Of a DNA stretch of 45,286 bases, positions 1-6,139 are shown one piece after another. The stretch covers positions 1-45,286 of the forward strand of contig JAAZIA010000015.1 in NCBI GenBank assembly GCA_012510445.1. The letters run 5' to 3'. The notes below the pieces were generated by a model. It worked only from the letters and a program-made list of their open reading frames with translations, did no database searches and was not told the DNA's origin. The position numbers were made by a program, and so were the translations under genes. The stretch is from Bacteroidales bacterium. Lineage in GTDB: Bacteria; Bacteroidota; Bacteroidia; Bacteroidales; UBA932. Positions within the stretch are counted from its first letter, which is position 1, and every line of letters starts with the position of its first letter.

Positions 1-85
1 GAATTTGTCACTTTTATGTAAAGGTCGGAAGTCGTTATTTTTCATGAGAGGAGTGTAACTAACTGTGAACCTGTGTGTAACAAGG

Positions 86-117
86 TTTGTGGCATTTATT
101 GCTACTTCCAACCTTTG
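86..117 (+). promoter_or_regulatory. Possible Bacteroidetes-type promoter
   Basis: TTTG at 86-89 and AACCTTTG at 110-117 are separated by 20 bp, which fits the Bacteroidetes TTTG/TAnnTTTG arrangement except for one base in the -7 box. Any transcript starting near 122 would at once enter a hairpin (TGCTA/TAGCA, 121-135) and a T8 run (141-148), so it may be a decayed or attenuated leader. Confidence 0.3.
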
Positions 118-161
118 CAGTGCTATGTATTAGCAGCAGATTTTTTTTGGTGATGGGATTT

Positions 162-176
162 GAGTGCGTCGCACTC
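162..176. repeat. Perfect palindrome, copy 1
   Basis: GAGTGCG and CGCACTC are exact inverted copies around a single T. A near-identical palindrome with the same AGTGCG/CGCACT core lies about 100 bp downstream at 270-284, so the two look like a pair of operator-like or repetitive palindromic sites. Confidence 0.5.
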
Positions 177-210
177 GGAGGTTAAGTTGCTGATTGGGTG
201 TGAGTTGCTG

Positions 211-236
211 AAAACGTGCCCCTGGGGGACGTTTTT
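211..236. terminator. Hairpin with T-run, terminator-like
   Basis: AAAACGT and ACGTTTT flank a CCCC/GGGG core, forming a long inverted repeat with one mismatched pair and ending in five T. It has the form of an intrinsic terminator usable in either direction. No gene ends immediately beside it in this window, so its client is unclear. Confidence 0.4.
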
Positions 237-269
237 AGTAACTAGCTATAGCACTGTAGGTTGAGTGCT

Positions 270-284
270 TAGTGCGACGCACTA
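270..284. repeat. Perfect palindrome, copy 2
   Basis: TAGTGCG and CGCACTA are exact inverted copies around a single A. It shares the AGTGCG/CGCACT core with the palindrome at 162-176. Confidence 0.5.
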
Positions 285-299
285 ATTTCTAGCAAAAGC

Positions 300-397
300 C
301 AGTGCCGGATGTCGGATGCCATATGCTGGATGGCGGATGCCGTATGGCGGATGCCGTATGTCCTATGCCGGATAGCGGATGGCGGATGCTGAGTGCT
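300..397. repeat. Degenerate heptanucleotide tandem array (consensus GGATGCC)
   Basis: From 300 the sequence divides cleanly into fourteen 7-bp units such as GGATGTC, GGATGCC, ATATGCT, GGATGGC, GTATGGC and CTATGCC. ATG at positions 3-5 is the most conserved part. The array runs directly into the hexanucleotide array at 395, and one GGATGCC unit reappears beyond that array at 506-512. The unit is not a multiple of three, which argues against coding. Confidence 0.8.
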
Positions 398-502
398 AAT
401 GCAAATGTTAATGCAAATGCTAATGCTAATGCAAATGCAAATGCAAATGCTAATGCAAATGCTAATGCAAATGTTAATGCTAATGCCAATGCCAATGCCA
501 AT
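395..502. repeat. Hexanucleotide tandem array, 18 copies (GCNAAT-type)
   Basis: Eighteen consecutive 6-bp units of the forms GCAAAT, GCTAAT, GTTAAT and GCCAAT. All frames stay open, giving Asn-Ala runs on plus and Ala-Leu or Ile/Cys-type runs on minus, but nothing suggests real translation. It lies just downstream of the stop codon of the minus-strand gene at 520-987. Copy number is likely to vary between strains, as is usual for such arrays. Confidence 0.9.
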
Positions 503-519
503 GCGGGATGCCAAAAGGG

Positions 520-987
520 CTAGTCTGCTTTGATCAGCGTTTTGAGGTTGTCCGGAGTGAGTTTTCCGGTGAGGTAGATGATGGCGAGTTCGTCGTAACT
601 GTCTGTGCAAATGTAAATGTCTGTGATAAGTGTATCTTGCTTTTGAATGTACATGACTACTTTATCGTCTTCGTCTTTAATTTCCATAAGAATTTCGAAC
701 TCACCGGATTTGATCTGCTTTTCAAAATCTTTTCTCATCTCGGCAATCACCTTTTTGTCAGAGCTGGAGAGGATATACAGGCCGTTCAAGTTTCGAGTTA
801 TTCCGGCTACATTGATTTGTGATGATATTTCTAATTCTGAATTGTCGCCCATCAGGGAAAATAAAGAGGAGGATATATAAACTTTTGAAACCTCTTTGTA
901 CTCAGAATATTTTTTATAAAAGCTACTCTGACCCCATGCGGAAATAGTCAGTAAGCAAGTGATAGTAAGTAATATAAACTTTTTCAT
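520..987 (-). CDS. DUF4252 family secreted protein
   Basis: A 155-residue protein with an N-terminal signal peptide (MKKFILLTITCLLTISAWG, cleavage near residues 19-20) and a body matching the DUF4252 family of small periplasmic or surface proteins found in Bacteroidetes. Its function is unknown. It is the last gene of a four-gene minus-strand operon: its ATG overlaps the stop of the anti-sigma gene by four bases (ATGA). A second DUF4252 protein heads the operon. Genes of this family commonly accompany ECF sigma/anti-sigma pairs in Bacteroidales, so a role as target or sensor of that sigma system is likely but inferred. The hexanucleotide array begins about 20 bp past its stop. Confidence 0.8.
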   Translation of the reverse strand: MKKFILLTITCLLTISAWGQSSFYKKYSEYKEVSKVYISSSLFSLMGDNSELEISSQINVAGITRNLNGLYILSSSDKKVIAEMRKDFEKQIKSGEFEILMEIKDEDDKVVMYIQKQDTLITDIYICTDSYDELAIIYLTGKLTPDNLKTLIKAD

Positions 988-1451
988 TGTTCTTTGATTT
1001 CAATATATTTATGAATAGTTTGCAGAGCAGATAAACTGTTTTGGGTCTCGGACACTTTGTTTATCCCTTTGTTCATCAGGCATGAAATGTATTCCAGTAC
1101 CTCTTCTGTTTCCAAGTATGCTTCACTTACCGTTTTACAGGTATCTGCAGGCTCAGTATGATTTTCCTTATTAGGCAGAAATATAGCAAGGGTAATGATA
1201 AGAATGGCAAGGGCTGCAATGCCGGCAATTCTGCGTGCCGTAGGGGTAAGCATCCGAGAGCCAGTAAAATGAGACCTGCATTTTGCTTGCTCTTGCGCAG
1301 TCAGTTGTGCAGCTTGTTGTTCTTGCGCATCCGAATGTTCTTTTGCGGCCAGGCGGTCAATGGTGGCGGAGAGTTTGGCTTCCAGGTGTTTGGGAGTTTC
1401 TATACCGTTGTAATGCCGATCAAGGATTCTTTTGATTTTATTTCTTTTCAT
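984..1451 (-). CDS. Probable anti-sigma factor, single-pass membrane protein
   Basis: About 155 residues. The N-terminal cytoplasmic part (about 1-75) is basic and Gln/Ala-rich. One membrane helix follows (RRIAGIAALAILIITLAIF), then a periplasmic tail of about 60 residues. Topology and position directly after an ECF sigma gene indicate an anti-sigma factor; no zinc-binding HxxxCxxC motif is obvious, so it is not a classical ZAS protein. I chose the ATG at 1451, which overlaps the sigma stop by 14 bp, over an upstream TTG at 1469. The start overlap and the four-base overlap with the following DUF4252 gene imply translational coupling. Function is inferred from context and topology. Confidence 0.7.
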   Translation of the reverse strand: MKRNKIKRILDRHYNGIETPKHLEAKLSATIDRLAAKEHSDAQEQQAAQLTAQEQAKCRSHFTGSRMLTPTARRIAGIAALAILIITLAIFLPNKENHTEPADTCKTVSEAYLETEEVLEYISCLMNKGINKVSETQNSLSALQTIHKYIEIKEQ

Positions 1452-1953
1452 GGCTGTTCTGTTTTTCAAATTGTTCCTTTACGTTTTTTAGGGCTCGAGA
1501 CAACTGAACGCGAATGTTTACCGGATTTAATCCCGTGAGTTGTCTGATTTCCTCCAGCGATAATTCATTGAAATACCTCATTTTAAATAGTTCTTTTTGT
1601 CTTTCAGGTAAGGTCTCAACTAGTTTTACAATCTGGTGTAAAGAATCTTTATGATCCATATACTCAGTAGAAGTTCCTGCAGTAGAGAGCTCAGAAACAG
1701 AGACTCCGTTAAGAGATGCTTTGTAAGCACCTGAGCGTAAAATGTCAAGGCACAAATTCCGTGTGACAGTGGTGGCATAAGCTTCCAGGTTTTTGACCGT
1801 TCCAAGTTTATCTCGCATGCTCCACAATTTCACAAAAACATCCTGAACCACATCTTCTGCATGGGAGCCGTTGTTAAGTAGCCTATATGCAGTACGGTAC
1901 AGGTGACCGTGGAAGGGCAGAAATAAGTCTTTGAAGCGCTGCGGATCAAACAT
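1438..1953 (-). CDS. ECF-type RNA polymerase sigma-70 factor
   Basis: A 171-residue sigma factor. Region 2 covers about residues 10-75, with LYRTAYRLLNNGSHAEDVVQ and DVFVKLW as the typical core-binding and -10 recognition segment. Region 4 covers about residues 110-160 (LPERQKELFKMRYFNELSLE, then a helix-turn-helix ending in VNIRVQLSRALKNVKEQ). It directs RNA polymerase to ECF promoters of the AAC-N16-CGTC type, one of which stands in front of this very operon (2462-2487), so positive autoregulation is expected. It starts 15 bp after the upstream DUF4252 stop and overlaps the anti-sigma gene. The signal sensed is unknown. Confidence 0.92.
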   Translation of the reverse strand: MFDPQRFKDLFLPFHGHLYRTAYRLLNNGSHAEDVVQDVFVKLWSMRDKLGTVKNLEAYATTVTRNLCLDILRSGAYKASLNGVSVSELSTAGTSTEYMDHKDSLHQIVKLVETLPERQKELFKMRYFNELSLEEIRQLTGLNPVNIRVQLSRALKNVKEQFEKQNSHEKK

Positions 1954-1968
1954 GTTACGTTGAAAATA

Positions 1969-2433
1969 TTAAGTGTTGTCAGATACCAATTTTTCCATAT
2001 AGGCCAGATCAATTAGCCCTTTGATTTGTATCAGACTAGGGTTTTCTCCTACACTAACCACTACAAAATTCCTGATTTTGTCATTGTGTATATCTGCAAA
2101 AACACGCACATGATCCTGATTTTCTGCAACCTCGGCAAGAAGCTCCAGGCCGCTTTCAGAGAGCAGGAGGGCTTCTCTTCTGAAAGCTTCTTTCACTTGA
2201 GGGTCACACTCATCCAGCGAAAGTACGTTAATGGATCGGATTCCTCTCATAAACGCAGCTTCTTCTCGTGAAGCAAACACACGGGCCAGTTTTAACGCAA
2301 AACTCCCTAACCGTACGTACTCTGCCCGAGGTTGTGAAGCAAATTGTTTTACTATATCGTCGTAGCTTTTCTGTGCCAGAGATATCGTTACCGTTCCGAA
2401 CAGAAAAAGAAGTGTTGTGCAAATTGTTTTCAT
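1969..2433 (-). CDS. DUF4252 family secreted protein, first gene of the sigma operon
   Basis: A 154-residue protein with a signal peptide (MKTICTTLLFLFGTVTISLA, then QKSYDD) and a DUF4252-like body. It is paralogous in architecture to the protein at 520-987 but clearly diverged. Being first after the ECF promoter it would be the most strongly induced product of the system. The two DUF4252 proteins bracket the sigma and anti-sigma genes, an arrangement seen in other Bacteroidales. Its biochemical role is unknown. Confidence 0.8.
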   Translation of the reverse strand: MKTICTTLLFLFGTVTISLAQKSYDDIVKQFASQPRAEYVRLGSFALKLARVFASREEAAFMRGIRSINVLSLDECDPQVKEAFRREALLLSESGLELLAEVAENQDHVRVFADIHNDKIRNFVVVSVGENPSLIQIKGLIDLAYMEKLVSDNT

Positions 2434-2461
2434 AGTGTTTTTATATGCGTTTCATCTATAA

Positions 2462-2487
2462 GACGAAACCAACCACGAATTGTTACA
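2462..2487 (-). promoter_or_regulatory. ECF sigma promoter (AAC-N16-CGTC)
   Basis: On the minus strand TGTAAC (2482-2487) is followed by exactly 16 bp and then CGTC (2462-2465), extended as CGTCTTATAG. This is the classical ECF promoter layout with an AAC -35 and CGTC -10. It lies 29 bp upstream of the first gene of the sigma operon, pointing to autoregulation by the sigma factor encoded at 1438-1953. Confidence 0.75.
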
Positions 2488-2521
2488 TGGCTGCAAATGC
2501 ACAAATCTAAGAAGAAAAGGT

Positions 2522-2552
2522 TTTGTGTCTCTTTCTTTTTCCTTTATATTTG
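2522..2552 (+). promoter_or_regulatory. Bacteroidetes housekeeping promoter
   Basis: TTTG at 2522-2525, a 19-bp spacer, then TATATTTG at 2545-2552: a perfect match to TTTG/TAnnTTTG. It sits 20 bp before the ATG of the TPR regulator and is divergent from the ECF promoter. Confidence 0.8.
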
Positions 2553-2572
2553 TTAGCTTTCACGGGGGAATT

Positions 2573-4279
2573 ATGAAAAAGATCCATTGGTTGCTTGTCT
2601 TAATCTTTGTGGCAATTGCATTTGCTGCATGCAGTACTACTTCAGTACTCAAACGTGATACGCTTCCGTCTATTGACAGCCTAATGAACGACTATCCGGA
2701 CAGTGCCTACAAAGCCTTGATGGACATACCTTTAAGCAAGATCCATAGTCGTAAGGATAGAGCCTACTATGCCTTGTTGATGACGCAGGCACAGCATAAA
2801 AACTACCTGCCTCTGGAAAACGATTCCCTTATTAATATTGCGGTACATTATTATCGACCCCGCAAAGACTATGAAAAATACGCCAAGGCTTTATTTTACA
2901 AAGGCGTTTGCATTGAGGAAACAAACGATCGGCAAAAGGCCATAGAAATTTATGCGCAAGCAGAACAAATAGCCTTGCAGACAGATGATTACCTGACCAT
3001 TGGCCTTATCAATTCACAGATGGCCTGGCTCTACCAAAAGATTTATATAGAAAATCAGGTTGATATTGAAAGGTACACAAAAGCCATTGACTATTTTAGG
3101 AAGGCTGGACATAAAAGAAATGAATATTCAGCAGTTAGTTTATTAGGGCAAAAGTACCGTGTAACCTCACAGCTGGATAGTGCTTACCATTACTTGGAAT
3201 TGGCCGTTGAACTGGCTCGGGAAATGAAAGACAGCGTGGCATTATTCCATAATTATTCTTTACTGGCCAACACTTATTTTGTTGATGACCAATATGAAAA
3301 AGCCAGGGATATGTCGCTATATGTAGTGAGGAATCATGGGGGTATACCTATTGCAGATGAAACGTACCATTGCCTAAGTAGAACTTATGCACGAATGGGC
3401 AAACCGGATTCGGCCCGTATCTATTTTAACAGGGTTAGCCATGAAGCCGTTCATTCAAAAAACCACAGAATAATGCTTACGCTTGCCGAGGTGTTAAAAG
3501 CCGAGAAAGACTTTGAAGAGGCGCTGCTTTATACAGAAATTTCTCACGCCCTGGCCGATTCCATTATTGACGCATCGAGGCGAATGGACCTTTATGAAAT
3601 TGAAAACAGGTACAACAACCAGCGTCTGGAGAACATCAACCAGCGTTTAAGGTACCGCACGCGAATCAATAACTTTTTAATTGCAATCATCAGCCTGGTA
3701 GCCGTGATTGTCATCATTGTTTTTTTAGTGATTATTGATCGCAAACACAACGACATCAACGAAAAGATTGCCTTTATTGAACAGCTTAAGACAGAAACAT
3801 CTCTTTATAACAACACTTTGTTAGAAAAACTGGACAAACAAAGCATGGTAGAAACTCAGCTGAAAGAGGCTTTGGAAAAAAGGATTCAAACCATAAGAGA
3901 ATTGATTGATTTGTCTTACAGGTACGGCGGCTTACCGGATACGTTTGTTAAAAACTTTAACAAAACAATGAACATAAACCGTCTGAGTGAAGGGGCTCTG
4001 GACGATTTAAGCGATGTAGTTAATGCCAAGTACAACGGGGTGGTGGATTATATGATAGATAAACACCCCGATTTGACCGACGACGACGTAAACTTAGTTT
4101 GTTTGCTTTGCTGTGGTTTCTCTGCTACAGAAATGAGCGTTTTCTATAATCACAGCAACGGGAAATCTATTTATTCGCGTAAAAGAAGGTTGGCTCATAA
4201 GCTAAATTTAGATACAACTTTAGACGAATATGTAGCCAATAGTTTACACCTTTGCCAAATCCAAAGCGAGTTGCATTAG
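2573..4279 (+). CDS. TPR lipoprotein / transmembrane regulator with C-terminal LuxR-like HTH
   Basis: A 568-residue protein. The first 20 residues are a lipoprotein-type signal (MKKIHWLLVLIFVAIAFAAC), followed by about 330 residues of tetratricopeptide-like helical repeats. A membrane helix lies near residues 365-388 (FLIAIISLVAVIVIIVFLVI), then a coiled-coil stretch, and a C-terminal segment (about 495-555) that resembles a LuxR/GerE helix-turn-helix: LTDDDVNLVCLLCCGFSATE and a following recognition helix. This TPR-membrane-HTH layout is common in Bacteroidetes membrane-anchored regulators. I start at the ATG at 2573 because it begins the signal peptide and fits the promoter; an in-frame extension to 2480 exists but would bury the signal. 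Target genes are unknown; the divergent ECF operon is a candidate. Confidence 0.8.
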   Translation: MKKIHWLLVLIFVAIAFAACSTTSVLKRDTLPSIDSLMNDYPDSAYKALMDIPLSKIHSRKDRAYYALLMTQAQHKNYLPLENDSLINIAVHYYRPRKDYEKYAKALFYKGVCIEETNDRQKAIEIYAQAEQIALQTDDYLTIGLINSQMAWLYQKIYIENQVDIERYTKAIDYFRKAGHKRNEYSAVSLLGQKYRVTSQLDSAYHYLELAVELAREMKDSVALFHNYSLLANTYFVDDQYEKARDMSLYVVRNHGGIPIADETYHCLSRTYARMGKPDSARIYFNRVSHEAVHSKNHRIMLTLAEVLKAEKDFEEALLYTEISHALADSIIDASRRMDLYEIENRYNNQRLENINQRLRYRTRINNFLIAIISLVAVIVIIVFLVIIDRKHNDINEKIAFIEQLKTETSLYNNTLLEKLDKQSMVETQLKEALEKRIQTIRELIDLSYRYGGLPDTFVKNFNKTMNINRLSEGALDDLSDVVNAKYNGVVDYMIDKHPDLTDDDVNLVCLLCCGFSATEMSVFYNHSNGKSIYSRKRRLAHKLNLDTTLDEYVANSLHLCQIQSELH

Positions 4280-4460
4280 AGTGGGTGAATTTTTAATTGC
4301 CTGAAATTCAGATAAATACGACGTTGCTGTTGCGGTTGTTTGCAACTTGCTGTGTTTCAGCGAATTAGCGAGTGTTGACTTTCTGCTGACTTTTATTTTT
4401 TTCAGAGTACTGATAATCAATGCTGTACAGAGGTGGTGCTGACTTTATTTATGATTACTT

Positions 4461-4494
4461 TTCTGTGATTAACGGTCGAAAGCCGTTATCTTTG
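4461..4494 (+). promoter_or_regulatory. Promoter with inverted repeat in the spacer
   Basis: TATCTTTG at 4487-4494 matches the -7 box. A weak -33 (TTCTG, 4461-4465) lies 21 bp upstream. AACGG and CCGTT form an inverted repeat (4471-4487) filling the spacer, a plausible operator. It serves the secreted protein at 4526, with a leader of about 27 nt. Confidence 0.55.
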
Positions 4495-4525
4495 TTCAGA
4501 TGCAAACGAACTAAGAATTGGTATT

Positions 4526-4960
4526 ATGAAAACACATCACATTTTAATTTTATCACTGGCGTTTGTCATTGGACTTTCCGGAACAATGCATGCGCAAAAC
4601 CACAGCATTATTGTTGATTTAAGCGAAACAGGTGCAACTACTCCTAAGCCCAGAAGTACCACTCCCGGTTTTTCTTTGTCAAGTGTTAAACAAGAAATCT
4701 CGGCAAACTTCAAGGAAGTGCCTTTCGTGGAAGTGGATTTGGGAAAAAAAGAAGTCTGTGTGCGGTACAAAACCAAAGACAAAGAAGCATATGGTGAAAT
4801 GGAAATCGTAAACGCAGACGGAACGTTCCGTTTCAGGACTCGTATCAATACCGGTAGAACAACGAACATGTACTACCTGAAAGACATGAAAGAACCGGGA
4901 ATCTATTGTATAACCATCCGCGTTTCCGGTAAGAGTTATACGGGGTTTTTTATGTACTAA
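4526..4960 (+). CDS. Small secreted beta-rich protein
   Basis: A 144-residue protein with a signal peptide (MKTHHILILSLAFVIGLSG, cleavage after HA-Q near 23). A Thr/Pro-rich linker (about 36-50) precedes a beta-rich domain ending in an Ig-like strand pattern (GIYCITIRVSGKSYTGFF), reminiscent of DUF3244 or sorting-domain-like beta sandwiches in Bacteroidetes. I cannot assign a function. It is followed after 5 bp by a radical-SAM-like gene, so the two are almost certainly co-transcribed. It has two cysteines in the mature part (EVCVRY and GIYCITI). It does not look like a typical short RiPP precursor. Confidence 0.65.
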   Translation: MKTHHILILSLAFVIGLSGTMHAQNHSIIVDLSETGATTPKPRSTTPGFSLSSVKQEISANFKEVPFVEVDLGKKEVCVRYKTKDKEAYGEMEIVNADGTFRFRTRINTGRTTNMYYLKDMKEPGIYCITIRVSGKSYTGFFMY

Positions 4961-4965
4961 CATCC

Positions 4966-6114
4966 ATGTCCGGCACCTTCGATTTCCAGTTAAGTCCCTA
5001 TGTCTATCCTTTTGTGAAAAACAACAACGTACTGCTGTTGAACACAAAAGATATGAATGCTATGATCTTCAATGAAGAAGAACACGTAGCCACATTCATG
5101 CGAGAGCTGCTGAAACCGTCCTCTTTTGGGGTTGTCCGACTGGATACCACAACAGAGCAGTATAAAAACTGCAAAACTTTTATAGACAAAGTATGCGAGA
5201 TGGGTAACGGCAGCTTTCAAAAAGTCCGGCAGAGATCAAAGATTTCTCCTGTACTGAACCCTTATCTGTTAAAAATCCGCACCCCGGCACCGGGAGCCGA
5301 AAGAGGAGAAAATATCACACTGGTACTCAACCACGATTGTCCTCACAACTGTTCGCAATGTGACGAGTATGCCCGGCAATTTACCAGCTGCTCTAAACGT
5401 AACAGCAACGCTGTTATGGATCCGGATTTTGTGAAAAGTTTGTTCCGGAATTTATCCAATCCGGAATCGTGTACGCTAGATGTTTGTGGAGGAGATTTGT
5501 CATTGCACCCCCATTTGGATCGGATGATAGAGTTGTTTTCCTCATTTTCCGGCTTGTGCAGGTATCACATACATTGCCGTCAATACAGGAGCAGCGCTTC
5601 TAAATTGCCGGAAAATGCAGGGAAAGTGATCATTGTGGATTTTCCTGTGATGGATACCCTATGCTTTGAACATCCGGAAAAATATACGTACAACTTTGTA
5701 ATTTCTCAAAAGGAAGACCTGACGTTATGTCGCGATTATGTAGAATCTTATAACATCCCCAATTTCTATATTTCCATAATGGATGCTAGCCGGTCAAACG
5801 GGTTTATGAAGAAAAGCATATTCCTTCTTCAAGACGAACTGGAATGTAGTTTGGGGACTTTTCCTTTTAAGGACAAAGTACGCATTATCAACAGCCATTA
5901 CTTTTACAAGACCTTTATCTTGCCCAACGGAGATGTTTATGAATCTTCCGTAGGTGGCCCTATAGCCAACTTGTACGAAGAAACTCCTTCGAACGTTATG
6001 GATTTTGTCCGGTCACTCCATATTCAGTCTTGGGAAAAAGCACGTAACGCAAACGAAAATTTCAACGTTTGTACCGATTGCTTGTTTTACGACATGTGTC
6101 CGGGTTTGTGGTAA
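4966..6114 (+). CDS. Radical SAM/SPASM-like protein
   Basis: A 382-residue protein. C125, C129 and C132 in HDCPHNCSQC form the CxxxCxxC signature that binds the SAM-associated [4Fe-4S] cluster. A CGGDLSLHPH segment at about 185 takes the place of the GGEP motif. A C-terminal cluster C369, C372, C378 resembles a SPASM-type auxiliary site, but the protein stops four residues after the last Cys. The N-terminal about 110 residues (YVYPFVKNNNVLLLNT) resemble the leader-binding region of the Bacteroidales pseudo-rSAM proteins found in the GG-type peptide systems, many of which have lost the cluster; here it is kept. No GG peptide is nearby. The partner is probably the secreted protein just upstream. 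Substrate unknown. Confidence 0.65.
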   Translation: MSGTFDFQLSPYVYPFVKNNNVLLLNTKDMNAMIFNEEEHVATFMRELLKPSSFGVVRLDTTTEQYKNCKTFIDKVCEMGNGSFQKVRQRSKISPVLNPYLLKIRTPAPGAERGENITLVLNHDCPHNCSQCDEYARQFTSCSKRNSNAVMDPDFVKSLFRNLSNPESCTLDVCGGDLSLHPHLDRMIELFSSFSGLCRYHIHCRQYRSSASKLPENAGKVIIVDFPVMDTLCFEHPEKYTYNFVISQKEDLTLCRDYVESYNIPNFYISIMDASRSNGFMKKSIFLLQDELECSLGTFPFKDKVRIINSHYFYKTFILPNGDVYESSVGGPIANLYEETPSNVMDFVRSLHIQSWEKARNANENFNVCTDCLFYDMCPGLW

Positions 6115-6135
6115 ATAGAATTCCTGCTACTTTTG
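6105..6135 (+). promoter_or_regulatory. purD promoter, leaderless layout
   Basis: TTTG at 6105-6108, a 19-bp spacer and TACTTTTG at 6128-6135 match the Bacteroidetes consensus perfectly. The -33 box lies inside the end of the preceding gene. The ATG of purD is only 5 nt past the -7 box, so the predicted transcription start falls at or next to the A of the start codon. Confidence 0.75.
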
Positions 6136-6139
6136 TACT

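Larger units (their letters stand above)
1..519. other. Gene-free left edge with palindromes and repeats
   Basis: No convincing gene lies here. Open frames exist from about 269 to 610 on both strands, but they translate the hexanucleotide repeat into monotonous dipeptide runs and have no family signature. The stretch holds a promoter-like match (86-117), a small hairpin followed by eight T (121-148), two related perfect palindromes (162-176 and 270-284), a terminator-like hairpin (211-236) and a repeat tract (300-502) that ends just past the 3' end of the minus-strand DUF4252 gene. I see no homologue of a known RNA. Confidence 0.6.

Noticed and set aside
300-512. CRISPR-like array
   Set aside because: Units of 6-7 bp with no spacers and no cas genes. 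It is a simple tandem repeat.
269-610. Open frames on both strands across the hexanucleotide array
   Set aside because: They translate the repeat into dipeptide or short-cycle runs, have no family signature, and overlap the DUF4252 3' end. Repeat DNA keeps all frames open by chance.
4526-4960. RiPP precursor peptide
   Set aside because: It is a 144-residue signal-peptide protein with a folded beta-rich domain and no GG leader motif.
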